Positions 1-7,079 of a stretch of 33,697 nt of DNA are shown here, piece by piece. Below the pieces are notes generated by a model that was not told the origin of the DNA, ran no database searches, and saw nothing but the letters and a program-made list of their open reading frames with translations. Source of the stretch: an uncultured Lachnospiraceae bacterium (GTDB lineage: Bacteria; Bacillota; Clostridia; Lachnospirales; Lachnospiraceae); the NCBI GenBank assembly GCA_947626915.1, contig CANQUA010000037.1:1-33697 (forward strand). Reading direction: 5' to 3'. Both the position numbers and the translations under genes were made by a program. Numbering within the stretch: the stretch's first letter is position 1; each line of letters opens with the position of its first letter.

Positions 1-315
1 AGCAACGAGGAACTGATTGCTATTACCAAAGAACTTGCGGATACGCTGCGAAAGAACAAAACGGTTGATTGGCAAAGGCGGGAATCAGCAAGAGCTAAAA
101 TGCGTATGCTCATCAAAAAACTGCTTAAAAGGCATAAATATCCGCCCGAGGGGATGGAAGACGCGGTTCAAACCGTTATGACCCAGTGCGAACTGTGGAC
201 TGATTACACGGATATGGATGAACCGAAACAGAAAATTATTGAGTATTCTTTCCAACCGGAACAAAATTTAAGGATGGTTGCAGAAGAGCCTGTGCCATAC
301 GGGAGTGAAAATTGA
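1..315 (+). CDS. hsdR: Type I restriction enzyme R subunit, C-terminal end (partial)
   Basis: The window opens inside this gene; frame 1 is open from base 1 to the TGA at 313-315, giving the last 104 residues. The segment KNKTVDWQRRESARAKMRML followed by KYPPEGMEDAVQTVMTQCE is the conserved C-terminal helical region of HsdR proteins (DUF3387-type), which contacts the HsdM/HsdS core. HsdR is the ATP-dependent translocase and nuclease subunit that cleaves unmodified DNA; its helicase and nuclease domains would lie upstream, outside the window. An intrinsic terminator follows 6 nt after the stop, so hsdR ends its transcription unit. The ATG at 100 is internal and not a start. Whether the full system is intact cannot be seen here. 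Confidence 0.85.
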   Translation, partial: SNEELIAITKELADTLRKNKTVDWQRRESARAKMRMLIKKLLKRHKYPPEGMEDAVQTVMTQCELWTDYTDMDEPKQKIIEYSFQPEQNLRMVAEEPVPYGSEN

Positions 316-320
316 TTTGT

Positions 321-362
321 AAAAGACCGGGGTGAATCGTTGGATTCTCCCGGTCTTTCTTC
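321..362 (+). terminator. Intrinsic terminator of hsdR
   Basis: A perfect 10-bp stem, AAAGACCGGG (322-331) with CCCGGTCTTT (349-358), encloses a 17-nt loop and runs into a T-rich tract (TTTCTTCT). It begins 6 nt after the hsdR stop. The remaining 140 bases to the next gene are AT-rich and show no further feature. Confidence 0.85.
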
Positions 363-505
363 TACACAATTTCAAACATAGTTCCCAAACACTATTGTCT
401 TTTAATTTATTCTTTCCAGGTTATTCCTCTCTTGTGATTCCAAAAATGTTTCATTCATGCTCTTATAAATATTATGCACTCGCTGCACCGTCTGCACAGT
501 TGTTC

Positions 506-1018
506 CTACGCCTTTCCCATATCAGCTTGCGTCAAATAAACTTTTACTTCTTTTCTTAGCCCATTGCTTATCCGAATTCCGCAATTCATCATAGTTTCTA
601 TACAGGAATCTATTTCTTCGGCCGTTACCAGAGTTTCATCAAATGCCAGGAGAAGGATGCCCAGAGTTCCGGTAATAGGAATACCCATTTGCTGTGCCAC
701 GCGTCTGCCCTTATGCTCATCTACAAGAAGCAGGTCCGCTTCCAGTTCTTCCGCTATTACAATAGCCTCACTTTCCCCCGCGTCCAATCCCGTAACCCTT
801 TGCAGAATACTCACAGACTTTTTTTCGACAACATCCCTTACCCGAACATAAGGACATGACCTGACAGTTTCCGCTTCATCAGCAAATGCACTATTAGAAA
901 CCAACTCCGTAAATACCGCTTGCGGAATGATGATCTCGCCAAACAGCTTCTTTAAGAGTTCCAGCTGTCCTGCTTTAAGCAAAGAAATAATCGGCGTTGT
1001 ATCAGAAATAACTATCAT
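506..1018 (-). CDS. DUF3368 PIN-like nuclease, probable toxin of a TA pair
   Basis: A 170-residue protein starting MIVISDTTPIISLLKAGQ, which is the N-terminus of DUF3368 proteins, a PIN-domain-like RNase family. The acidic residue D6 of the first strand, the VFTELV helix with its glutamate and the LLLVDEHKGRRVA segment carrying a further aspartate fit the PIN acidic metal site. Length is normal for the family (about 150-170). The start codon overlaps the stop of the upstream UPF0175 gene as ATGA, so the two are translationally coupled, and the pair is a common toxin-antitoxin-like arrangement. Target RNA is unknown. There is no clear terminator after the TAG. Function as a toxin is inferred from family and pairing. 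Confidence 0.8.
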   Translation of the reverse strand: MIVISDTTPIISLLKAGQLELLKKLFGEIIIPQAVFTELVSNSAFADEAETVRSCPYVRVRDVVEKKSVSILQRVTGLDAGESEAIVIAEELEADLLLVDEHKGRRVAQQMGIPITGTLGILLLAFDETLVTAEEIDSCIETMMNCGIRISNGLRKEVKVYLTQADMGKA

Positions 1019-1299
1019 ACCGCGTCTTTTCTCCTTGCCATTCTTACTGTCTCAATATCTTTCTCCAAATCAATCTCTGATTCTGTCAGATAATCCAGTC
1101 CCATCCGGCCGTAAAGCACAATCAAATCCAGCTTATGAATGCCGAGAATTTCCGCCGCTTTTCCATGAGAAATCGTACCATCCTGAACATACGGATATAA
1201 AAGCATGGCATTCCGCTTAAGCTGCGCTTCTCCATCCGCCAAAAGCACAAAGGGAACCATCTCTTCCGGAACCGTAATTTCTATCCGTTTCTGATTCAT
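1015..1299 (-). CDS. UPF0175 family protein, probable antitoxin
   Basis: A small protein of about 94 residues in which RIEITVPEEMVPFVLLADGEAQLKRNAMLLYPYVQDGTIS leads into SHGKAAEILGIHKLDLIVLYGRMGL, the helix-turn-helix-like core of the UPF0175 family. These proteins regularly sit upstream of DUF3368/PIN genes and are thought to act as DNA-binding antitoxins. The frame extends to an ATG at 1326, but a strong GGAGGAG site at 1306-1312 stands 6 nt before the ATG at 1299, so 1299 is preferred. The 3' end overlaps the toxin start by 4 nt. A near-consensus promoter lies about 55 nt upstream, so the pair is its own transcription unit and may be autoregulated (inference). Confidence 0.75.
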   Translation of the reverse strand: MNQKRIEITVPEEMVPFVLLADGEAQLKRNAMLLYPYVQDGTISHGKAAEILGIHKLDLIVLYGRMGLDYLTESEIDLEKDIETVRMARRKDAV

Positions 1300-1353
1300 T
1301 TCCTGCTCCTCCAATTCCATTTTCATATATCACCCGGGGCATTTTCTGATTTT

Positions 1354-1382
1354 ATTATATACATTCTAACCTATATGTTCAA
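1354..1382 (-). promoter_or_regulatory. Sigma-A-type promoter of the UPF0175/DUF3368 pair
   Basis: Read on the minus strand, TTGAAC (1382-1377) and TATAAT (1359-1354) are separated by exactly 17 nt. Transcription would start near 1347, leaving a leader of about 48 nt before the preferred ATG at 1299. Confidence 0.75.
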
Positions 1383-1404
1383 GGGGAACTTTAACGAGGA
1401 TAAA

Positions 1405-1468
1405 ATAAAAGAACCTCCTCTGCTCATGATATTGATATTGATATGCTCCCTCACAGCGGTCCTTTTAT
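1405..1468 (-). terminator. Possible terminator of the five-gene MoxR cluster
   Basis: ATAAAAGAACC (1405-1415) and GGTCCTTTTAT (1458-1468) are inverted repeats matching at 10 of 11 positions around a 42-nt loop. On the minus strand the hairpin is followed by TTTTATCC. The position is right for ending transcription of the cluster before the TA promoter, but the loop is long. The loop holds three tandem copies of a TATTGA-type hexamer (about 1426-1444). Confidence 0.35.
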
Positions 1469-1572
1469 TATCTCTGCATCTCCATTTTGTTGCTACGGTG
1501 GTGTGCCGCGGACTTACTGATCCCGAACTTCTTCGCCGTCTGCCTCACCGCCGCGTTGTGGTTTATGATGTA
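1468..1572 (-). pseudogene. Truncated SpoIIID-like helix-turn-helix fragment
   Basis: Directly after the DUF5682 stop, and in the same frame, the minus strand reads YIINHNAAVRQTAKKFGIS then KSAAHH, before diverging and ending at TAA (1468-1470). Known SpoIIID proteins carry YII..NATVRQTAKKFGIS then KSTVHKD at residues of about 15-40. SpoIIID is the mother-cell sporulation transcription factor. Here the first 14 or so residues, the rest of the protein and any start codon are missing, so only about 25 codons (1498-1572) are recognisable. The fragment's 3' end merges into the 23-bp repeat. It is probably debris from a recombination event that brought in or deleted flanking DNA; the identification is from motif memory, not alignment. 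Confidence 0.65.
1469..1491. repeat. Left copy of the 23-bp direct repeat flanking the MoxR cluster
   Basis: This 23-bp sequence, beginning TATCTCTGCATC and ending CATTTTGTT, recurs without mismatch and in the same orientation at 10231-10253. A perfect 23-mer is not expected by chance in 34 kb. The two copies lie just outside the last and first genes of the cluster. It could be a recombination site, an integration duplication or a homologous crossover point. Confidence 0.85.
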
Positions 1573-3834
1573 TCAGAAGTCGTCGAAGTCAAAGCTGCCC
1601 AGATCGGCGGCCAGGGCCTCGCTCTCTGCCCCGCTCAGCGCGGCGTTCACCGCCTCGCTGACGGCCTGGCCGTTGAGGCCCCATATTTCTCCCAGATTCT
1701 CCGCCACGGCGTCTTTCTCCCCCGCGGAAAAGTCGGCGAAAGCACGGCGCAGAAACACCAGCGCCCGCTTGAATTCGTTCTCGTCCAGGCCATCCAGGTA
1801 GTCGGAGAGGCTACGCCACAGACCTAACCGGGCGATAAGGGCGTAGCGGTTCCGCTGGGCCAGGCCCTCGAACCACCCGGCCCCCAGATCGGCGGGGACT
1901 CCTCGCGACAAGCGCCGCCTGACCTCCAGATCCAGCCTCTGTTCGCCCAAAGCGCCCCGTTCCAGCAGAATCGCGGCGGCAAGACCGGAGAGCCTGGGAT
2001 TCAAATCGTCCCTCCGGGCCACCTGCTCCAAGGCATCGATCCAGAGCCGGTTCTCCAGAAAATCATGGGCCAGAGCGACGGCGTTGAGGCGCTCCACAGC
2101 TGCACGCACCTCTTTTGCACCGGCATCGTCGCAGGAGCAGGCGCCAGGCAGAATGAGGCAACAGCGCAGGTAGATCTGCCTGATAATCGGCTCCAGAGGA
2201 GCCGGATCCAACCGGCGGATATTTCCGTATTTCAGCACCTCGGACAGCCGCATGGCTGTGGCGGCCAAATCCTCCAAAGAGGCGGCGTCCACCGTCATGG
2301 CCTGCAAAGCCGCCGTGGCGTAGCCCACCGCCCCGGCCATACCGCAGGTGAAGGCGTCTTCAATGACGGCAGCGATATCCGACATGCCGGACGCGCCCTC
2401 CACCCGCTCTTTCATCCGGAAAGAAGCGGCCTGGGCCACAGTGTCTCCCTTGAGGGCGGACTCCACCAGTTCGATCTCCGCCTCCGGCGTCCAGCGGCAG
2501 ACCCAGCGCTCCGCCCAGGTGGCGCTGTCCTGACTGACGGCCTGCTTCTGCCCAAAGGAAACCTCCAGCACCCGCAGGCGGTGGAGGAAGAAAGACCGCT
2601 CCAGATCCAGAAAAGCCGCTTTTTGCGACTTCACCGTCCGGTTCTCCCGCAGATCCAGGGGCAGCTCCTGAGCGGTGAGGCCCCGGTATTTCTCCAGCTT
2701 CAGCTCTTTCATCTGGCGGTAAAAATCCGCCTGGATGCTGGTGCGGCTGACCCCCTCGGGGATAGCGCCTACGGCCGCGCCGATCTCGGTGTCGGCCACG
2801 CCCCTGCTGACAGCGGCGAAAGAACCGCCTCCCAGACAGGTCACTGCCGCGTCCCGCAAATCCCGGAGAGCGGGGACGGATGATCCTCGGAGATGGGCCA
2901 GCTCCCCCGCCAGCCGCGCCGCCTCGATCACCTGGGCGGAGGAGGCCGGATTCCCCTCTTCACGCAGATACCGGGCCACCCGGGAGAGATAGGACCTGGC
3001 GTGGAGCGTGGGATCCCCGGCGTTCAGCCCCTCCCAGATCAGGGAGTAGTAGGCCGGGGCCTTGTTTCCCGCGCCGTATCCCGAGCGAGTGGACAGGCGG
3101 TAGTAGGAATAAGGCATGAGGGTGCTGCTGGCCGACTCCCGGGGCAGATCCTTAAACTCTGCGTCCGTCATGGGCACGGCGGTTTTCAGTCCCTCCACAT
3201 GAAAAGCCCCGGTGACCACGACCATCTTCTCAGGGGCGAAGCCCTCCTGCATCGCCTCCTCGATGGTACGCCGCATATACGCCTCCCGCACCACCGTCTC
3301 GGACCAGTCAGGGCCCTGTCCGCCGGTGAGCGCCCGGAGCCTTTTCCCGAACTCCCCCGCTCCCCGGCGGTAGGCGTCGGGGGCGGCGGTGTGCTCCATG
3401 GTCCGCTCCCAGAACGTTTCGTGGCCGTCCTCGCCGGAATGGGCGTCCAGGGCGGCCCAGGCATCACTCCTATCCCCGGCGTCTGTCTCGTCTGCCTCCT
3501 GCCTGGCCTTTCCGAGAGCCAGAAATACGTCGGATGGCAGATCCATAAAGCGGCACTCCGCCCCATTTTCCCTCGCCCACAAAATGGCCTGATACTCGGG
3601 GGAGTACTCCGCAAAGGGGTATAGGATAGAGCGCACCGGAGCGGCCTGGGTGTAGGCCAGGATCGCAATGGGCGGCACGGTCTCCGGGGCGGCGATGTGC
3701 TCCATCTGCCCGGTCAAGTCCGACGGCCCCTCCACCAGCACCAGTTTCGGCTTCACCTCGTTAAGCAGCCGCCGGAGATGGTATGCCCCGGCGGGGGACA
3801 GGTGACGGATCCCAAAATAGATTGGCTCCTTCAT
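1573..3834 (-). CDS. DUF5682 family protein (YehM-like) of the MoxR/VWA/SWIM cluster
   Basis: A 753-residue protein, close in length to E. coli YehM. The N-terminal domain begins MKEPIYFGIRHLSPAGAYHL and continues with LVLVEGPSD (E35), WERTMEH near 142-148, REAYMRRTIEEA near 183 and MVVVTGAFHVEGL with H212. This layout of an N-terminal GIRH..P, a strand ending in EGP and a late GAFH resembles the fold shared by TraB/GumN, ChaN and erythromycin-esterase-like proteins (inference). The remaining ~500 residues are helical and alanine-rich with no known motif. The ATG at 3834 overlaps the MoxR stop as ATGA and has GGGAG upstream; the longer frame to 3873 would run into the MoxR gene and is rejected. 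It is the last gene of the cluster. Biochemical function is unknown. Confidence 0.8.
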   Translation of the reverse strand: MKEPIYFGIRHLSPAGAYHLRRLLNEVKPKLVLVEGPSDLTGQMEHIAAPETVPPIAILAYTQAAPVRSILYPFAEYSPEYQAILWARENGAECRFMDLPSDVFLALGKARQEADETDAGDRSDAWAALDAHSGEDGHETFWERTMEHTAAPDAYRRGAGEFGKRLRALTGGQGPDWSETVVREAYMRRTIEEAMQEGFAPEKMVVVTGAFHVEGLKTAVPMTDAEFKDLPRESASSTLMPYSYYRLSTRSGYGAGNKAPAYYSLIWEGLNAGDPTLHARSYLSRVARYLREEGNPASSAQVIEAARLAGELAHLRGSSVPALRDLRDAAVTCLGGGSFAAVSRGVADTEIGAAVGAIPEGVSRTSIQADFYRQMKELKLEKYRGLTAQELPLDLRENRTVKSQKAAFLDLERSFFLHRLRVLEVSFGQKQAVSQDSATWAERWVCRWTPEAEIELVESALKGDTVAQAASFRMKERVEGASGMSDIAAVIEDAFTCGMAGAVGYATAALQAMTVDAASLEDLAATAMRLSEVLKYGNIRRLDPAPLEPIIRQIYLRCCLILPGACSCDDAGAKEVRAAVERLNAVALAHDFLENRLWIDALEQVARRDDLNPRLSGLAAAILLERGALGEQRLDLEVRRRLSRGVPADLGAGWFEGLAQRNRYALIARLGLWRSLSDYLDGLDENEFKRALVFLRRAFADFSAGEKDAVAENLGEIWGLNGQAVSEAVNAALSGAESEALAADLGSFDFDDF

Positions 3835-4919
3835 CGGTTCAGCTCCCGGCAGGCGGCGTAGAGCCCTGCCCATTGTTTGCCCCGCTTGCGCATGATATTC
3901 TCCAGGTACTCCTTCCAGGCCAGGCCGTCCTTGTCCTCGTCCTTCACCACGGCCCCCTGGAGACCGGCGGCCAGGTCCTCGTCGGCCACCGTGCCATTGC
4001 CGAAGCTGCCCGCCAGGGCCATGGAACCTGCCAGCAGGGAAATGGCCTCGGCGGTGGACAGCACCCCGGTGGGAGTTTTCAGCTTCTGAGAAGCGTCCAG
4101 GGTCTGGCCGGAGCGCAGTTCCCGAAAGACGGTGCAGACCTTCTCCACAACTTCGTCGGCGGGGAGCTGAGCGTTCAGGTCCAGACTTCCCGCCAGCTGC
4201 TCCACCCGGCTTTTCACAATGTCCATCTCCTCCTCCAAGGTAGCCGGGGCGGGGAGGACCACGATGTTGAAGCGCCGCTTGAGGGCGGCGGACATCTCGT
4301 TGACCCCCTTGTCCCGGGTGTTGGCGGTGGCGATGATGGAGAATCCTTTCCTGGCCGGGACCTCGATGCCAAGCTCCGGGACGCTGACCCGCTTTTCGGA
4401 CAGCAGGGAGATCAGGGCGTCCTGGACCTCGCCGGCGCAGCGGGAGATCTCTTCAAACCTGGCGATGGTGCCCGTCTCCATGGCCCGGTACACCGGGCTT
4501 TTCAGCATGGCCGCCGGGGATGGCCCCTGGGCGATCAGCATGGCATAGTTCCAGGAATATTTAATCTGCTCCTCGGTAGTGCCGGCGGTGCCCTGGATCA
4601 CCTGGGTGGAGTCGCCGTTAATGGCGGCGCACAGGTGCTCGCTGAGCCAGCTCTTGGCGGTGCCAGGCTCGCCGATGAGCAGCAGGGCCCGGTCGGTGAC
4701 CAGGGTGGCGATGGCGATCTCCACCAGCCGCTGATCCCCGATGTACTTGGGCGTGATCAATGTGTCCCCTGCCCTGCCCCCGCAGATGTAGGTCCGCACC
4801 GACCGGGGGGACATGCGCCACCCGGCGGGGACGGGATCCCGCTCCGCCGTGATGAGGGCGTTCAGTTCTTTTTGATACAGTTCCTCCGCCGGGAGGTGCT
4901 GGATATTCTGGTCCGACAT
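3831..4919 (-). CDS. MoxR-type AAA+ ATPase (YehL-like)
   Basis: A 362-residue AAA+ ATPase. Walker A is GEPGTAKS (83-90), the Walker B region is FEEISRC (155-161), sensor 1 is ATANTRD (197-203), and KRRF (214-217) carries the arginine-finger region. These are MoxR-family features; the partners (VWA, SWIM, DUF5682) point to the YehL subfamily of MoxR proteins. MoxR ATPases usually remodel or activate client proteins together with a VWA partner encoded nearby, here the protein at 9018-10202. AGGAGGAGG stands 7-8 nt before the ATG. A 199-nt spacer separates it from the upstream gene, while downstream it overlaps the DUF5682 start by 4 nt. The client is unknown. Confidence 0.88.
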   Translation of the reverse strand: MSDQNIQHLPAEELYQKELNALITAERDPVPAGWRMSPRSVRTYICGGRAGDTLITPKYIGDQRLVEIAIATLVTDRALLLIGEPGTAKSWLSEHLCAAINGDSTQVIQGTAGTTEEQIKYSWNYAMLIAQGPSPAAMLKSPVYRAMETGTIARFEEISRCAGEVQDALISLLSEKRVSVPELGIEVPARKGFSIIATANTRDKGVNEMSAALKRRFNIVVLPAPATLEEEMDIVKSRVEQLAGSLDLNAQLPADEVVEKVCTVFRELRSGQTLDASQKLKTPTGVLSTAEAISLLAGSMALAGSFGNGTVADEDLAAGLQGAVVKDEDKDGLAWKEYLENIMRKRGKQWAGLYAACRELNR

Positions 4920-4951
4920 GGCCGGTCCTCCTCCTACAATAAAGTTGTGGT

Positions 4952-4984
4952 GGTTAGATACCTAACAGCCAGTTAGGACTAACC
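4952..4984. repeat. Inverted repeat in the leader of the MoxR gene
   Basis: GGTTAG, ATA, CCTAAC, AGCCA, GTTAGG, A, CTAACC form a two-part stem (6 + 6 bp) with an asymmetric internal loop and a 5-nt loop. It lies 33 nt upstream of the MoxR start in a 199-nt gap (4920-5118) that is poorer in GC than the genes around it. No U-tract follows on the minus strand, so it is more likely an operator, attenuator or RNA-processing element than a terminator. The same gap holds an isolated AAGGAGGA at about 5031-5038 (minus strand) without a convincing gene behind it. Confidence 0.6.
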
Positions 4985-5118
4985 GTTTTATTACTTAAGC
5001 TGTATAATGGCGGGGCATTGGTGTGACGGTATCCTCCTTGGACCTTTGGGTGTCCGTAAGTAAGCCTGTCAGCCAGCCTTCCATTTGCAGCCGTTCGATT
5101 TACGCAGGTTGGACTGCC

Positions 5119-7065
5119 TTACATGAATTGATCGGTGGTCATAACGGGGGCGTCCGTGATTTTTTCAACGAACGCTTTCAGCATCTCGATCGACCCCATT
5201 ACTCCCCCTGTTCCCAGGAGAACGATGGTCCCATTCTCCGCCAGACGGCAGACTTCCCGGGCCTCGGCCTGCTTGGCGGCCTTGTCCCCGGGGAGCGCCT
5301 GCAAAAATTCCTGGAGCTGCCACAGGCCAACCCGGCCGGTGTTGTTTTGGACCTGCTTCGCGTATTTCACCGCCAGTCCTTCACATTTCTTCCAGCCCAG
5401 ACGGTGCAGGTACGCAAGGTCATAGGCGTAAATCGTTTTCGCTTTCAGGCAGGACTGATAGAAATGTGCTCCGAACCGCTCCCGCAACGCCGGATCGTCC
5501 AGAGGGAAGAATTTCGTCATCCACAAACCGGTCCTGTCTTCCGTATGCATGGAAAGCAGAGCGGTATACCACCGCCTGTCCAGGGGCGCGATGGGCTGCC
5601 GGACCGCGATGATCCTCCCAACAGCCGGGTCGGACACGCTGAACTGGAAGTAGTGGCCCTGCTCCGGGCTCCACCAGAGGCGGGTAAACGCCTTAGAGAC
5701 GATCTCCGCCTTGGGCCGGCCCATCAGCTTGGGCGGGAGCCGCAGGAGGTATTTTGACCGCTCGTAGGCCTCTTCAGAGGAGCAGCGGAGCAGGACGGCG
5801 GTGAGCCCGGCGGCGGCATAGCCGGCGCTGACGGTGTTTTGCAGCTCCTCCGCCAGATCCAGCAGGTCAGGGGCGGGCTCATAGAGGAGCGTCCAGCGCA
5901 GCAGTTCGGCTGCGACCTCGCTGAAAGGCATGAGAGCGCCGGTGTCGACGGCTTTAAACTGGGCCTTTGGCTTGTTCTTGCTGGGCAGGGGGTTGGGCTT
6001 GTTATCCATCACCGGGCCCAGGGCGGCCATACGGCGGTAAATCTCGCAGATTTCCGGGCCGTGCTTACCGGGAAGCAGGCCGAGGCAATCCTGCAGCTGC
6101 TCCAGTTCCTCCTTGCCCAGGTGGGCGTTTTGGTCGGCCTCGAAAGGCTCCAGGCATTTCCCTATATCTTCGGCCACGATCCGGCTGACCGCAGAGGACG
6201 TGGCCAGAGCGGCATAGGAGAGCGCCTGCTTTTTCATCTTCTCGGAGGACAGCCAGAACTCGTTGGCCGCGGGGCAGTCCATCCGGGCCAGGGCGAAGCC
6301 CGCCATGCGCCTGGCGGGGCCTTTCTCCGTCCGGAACAGCTCGATCAGCTTCTCCGCGTTGCCCTCGTCCAGCCGCAGGGCAAACACCAACGCCCCCCGG
6401 ACGTCTTTCTCGGCCTCGGGAATATTTTGGAGGTAGAAATCGTTGGCTTTCGCCCCGGCGATGGCTTCGATGGTCTGCACCCGGCGAACCATGTCCCGCT
6501 TCCCCCTGGGGTCGAAGCCGTCCATCAGCATGGGCAGCACAGGTTCTCCCATGGCGCTGAGCCACTCCCGGGCTTTCTCGGCCAGCTCGCCGTATCCGGC
6601 CCCCAGGGCTTTCACCAGGGCGTCCCGGACACGGTAGTCGTCAAACAGCTCGGGCCGCTGATCGTGGGTCTCCGTGACAAAGGAATACTTTCCGCCGCCG
6701 GAGGTAGTCAGGGCCTCCAGCAGGGGAGCCAGGACGGAGTAGGGCGCATTGGAGAATACAGACCCGCAGGAAGTGATCTCCAGCGGCTCCACCTCGCCGG
6801 GGACGTTCACCGCCGCCTGGGTGCAGAGCACCGCGTCGGCTAATGTGATAGCGTCCAGCAGGTCCCCAGCCCGGTCAGGGCAGGCGGGATCCAGAACGGA
6901 GCGGCAGAGCTGCCCCAGTTTGGCAAACACCGGCGCAGCTTTCTCGAAAGGAGCAAAGCTGTCCATCGCCCGTCTCAGACGGAAGTCTTCGGCGGCCAGG
7001 GCGGCCCCGGCGATGATCGACGCCCGCAGGCAGGCGCGCAGTTCATACAAAGGCGTTAAATCCAT
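5119..7065 (-). CDS. Helical-repeat protein of the MoxR cluster (DUF5691-position gene)
   Basis: A 648-residue soluble protein without signal peptide or membrane segments. Its central part is a series of paired helices: the stretch from about residue 160 to 290 (EKAREWLSAMGEPVLPMLMD, VRRVQTIEAIAGAKANDFYL, VRGALVFALRLDEGNAEKLI) resembles HEAT/ARM repeats, suggesting a scaffold or substrate-binding role. I do not recognise the N- and C-terminal parts. In related clusters of other bacteria a DUF5691 protein occupies this place between SWIM and AAA genes, so it may be a divergent equivalent (inference from order, not sequence). AAGGAGGTGA stands 6-7 nt before the ATG, and the gene begins 14 nt after the SWIM stop, so the two are co-transcribed. 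Confidence 0.65.
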   Translation of the reverse strand: MDLTPLYELRACLRASIIAGAALAAEDFRLRRAMDSFAPFEKAAPVFAKLGQLCRSVLDPACPDRAGDLLDAITLADAVLCTQAAVNVPGEVEPLEITSCGSVFSNAPYSVLAPLLEALTTSGGGKYSFVTETHDQRPELFDDYRVRDALVKALGAGYGELAEKAREWLSAMGEPVLPMLMDGFDPRGKRDMVRRVQTIEAIAGAKANDFYLQNIPEAEKDVRGALVFALRLDEGNAEKLIELFRTEKGPARRMAGFALARMDCPAANEFWLSSEKMKKQALSYAALATSSAVSRIVAEDIGKCLEPFEADQNAHLGKEELEQLQDCLGLLPGKHGPEICEIYRRMAALGPVMDNKPNPLPSKNKPKAQFKAVDTGALMPFSEVAAELLRWTLLYEPAPDLLDLAEELQNTVSAGYAAAGLTAVLLRCSSEEAYERSKYLLRLPPKLMGRPKAEIVSKAFTRLWWSPEQGHYFQFSVSDPAVGRIIAVRQPIAPLDRRWYTALLSMHTEDRTGLWMTKFFPLDDPALRERFGAHFYQSCLKAKTIYAYDLAYLHRLGWKKCEGLAVKYAKQVQNNTGRVGLWQLQEFLQALPGDKAAKQAEAREVCRLAENGTIVLLGTGGVMGSIEMLKAFVEKITDAPVMTTDQFM

Positions 7066-7079
7066 GATAGCTCACCTCC

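Noticed and set aside
4990-5038. Seven-codon leader peptide (MPRHYTA) behind an AAGGAGGA site
   Set aside because: The spacing to its ATG is about 13 nt and the peptide has no recognisable regulatory sequence; noted only as an isolated ribosome-site-like motif.
2065-6843. Long plus-strand frames opposite the DUF5682, MoxR and helical-repeat genes
   Set aside because: They are antisense shadows of GC-rich genes, with Gly/Arg/His/Pro-rich translations and no family motifs.
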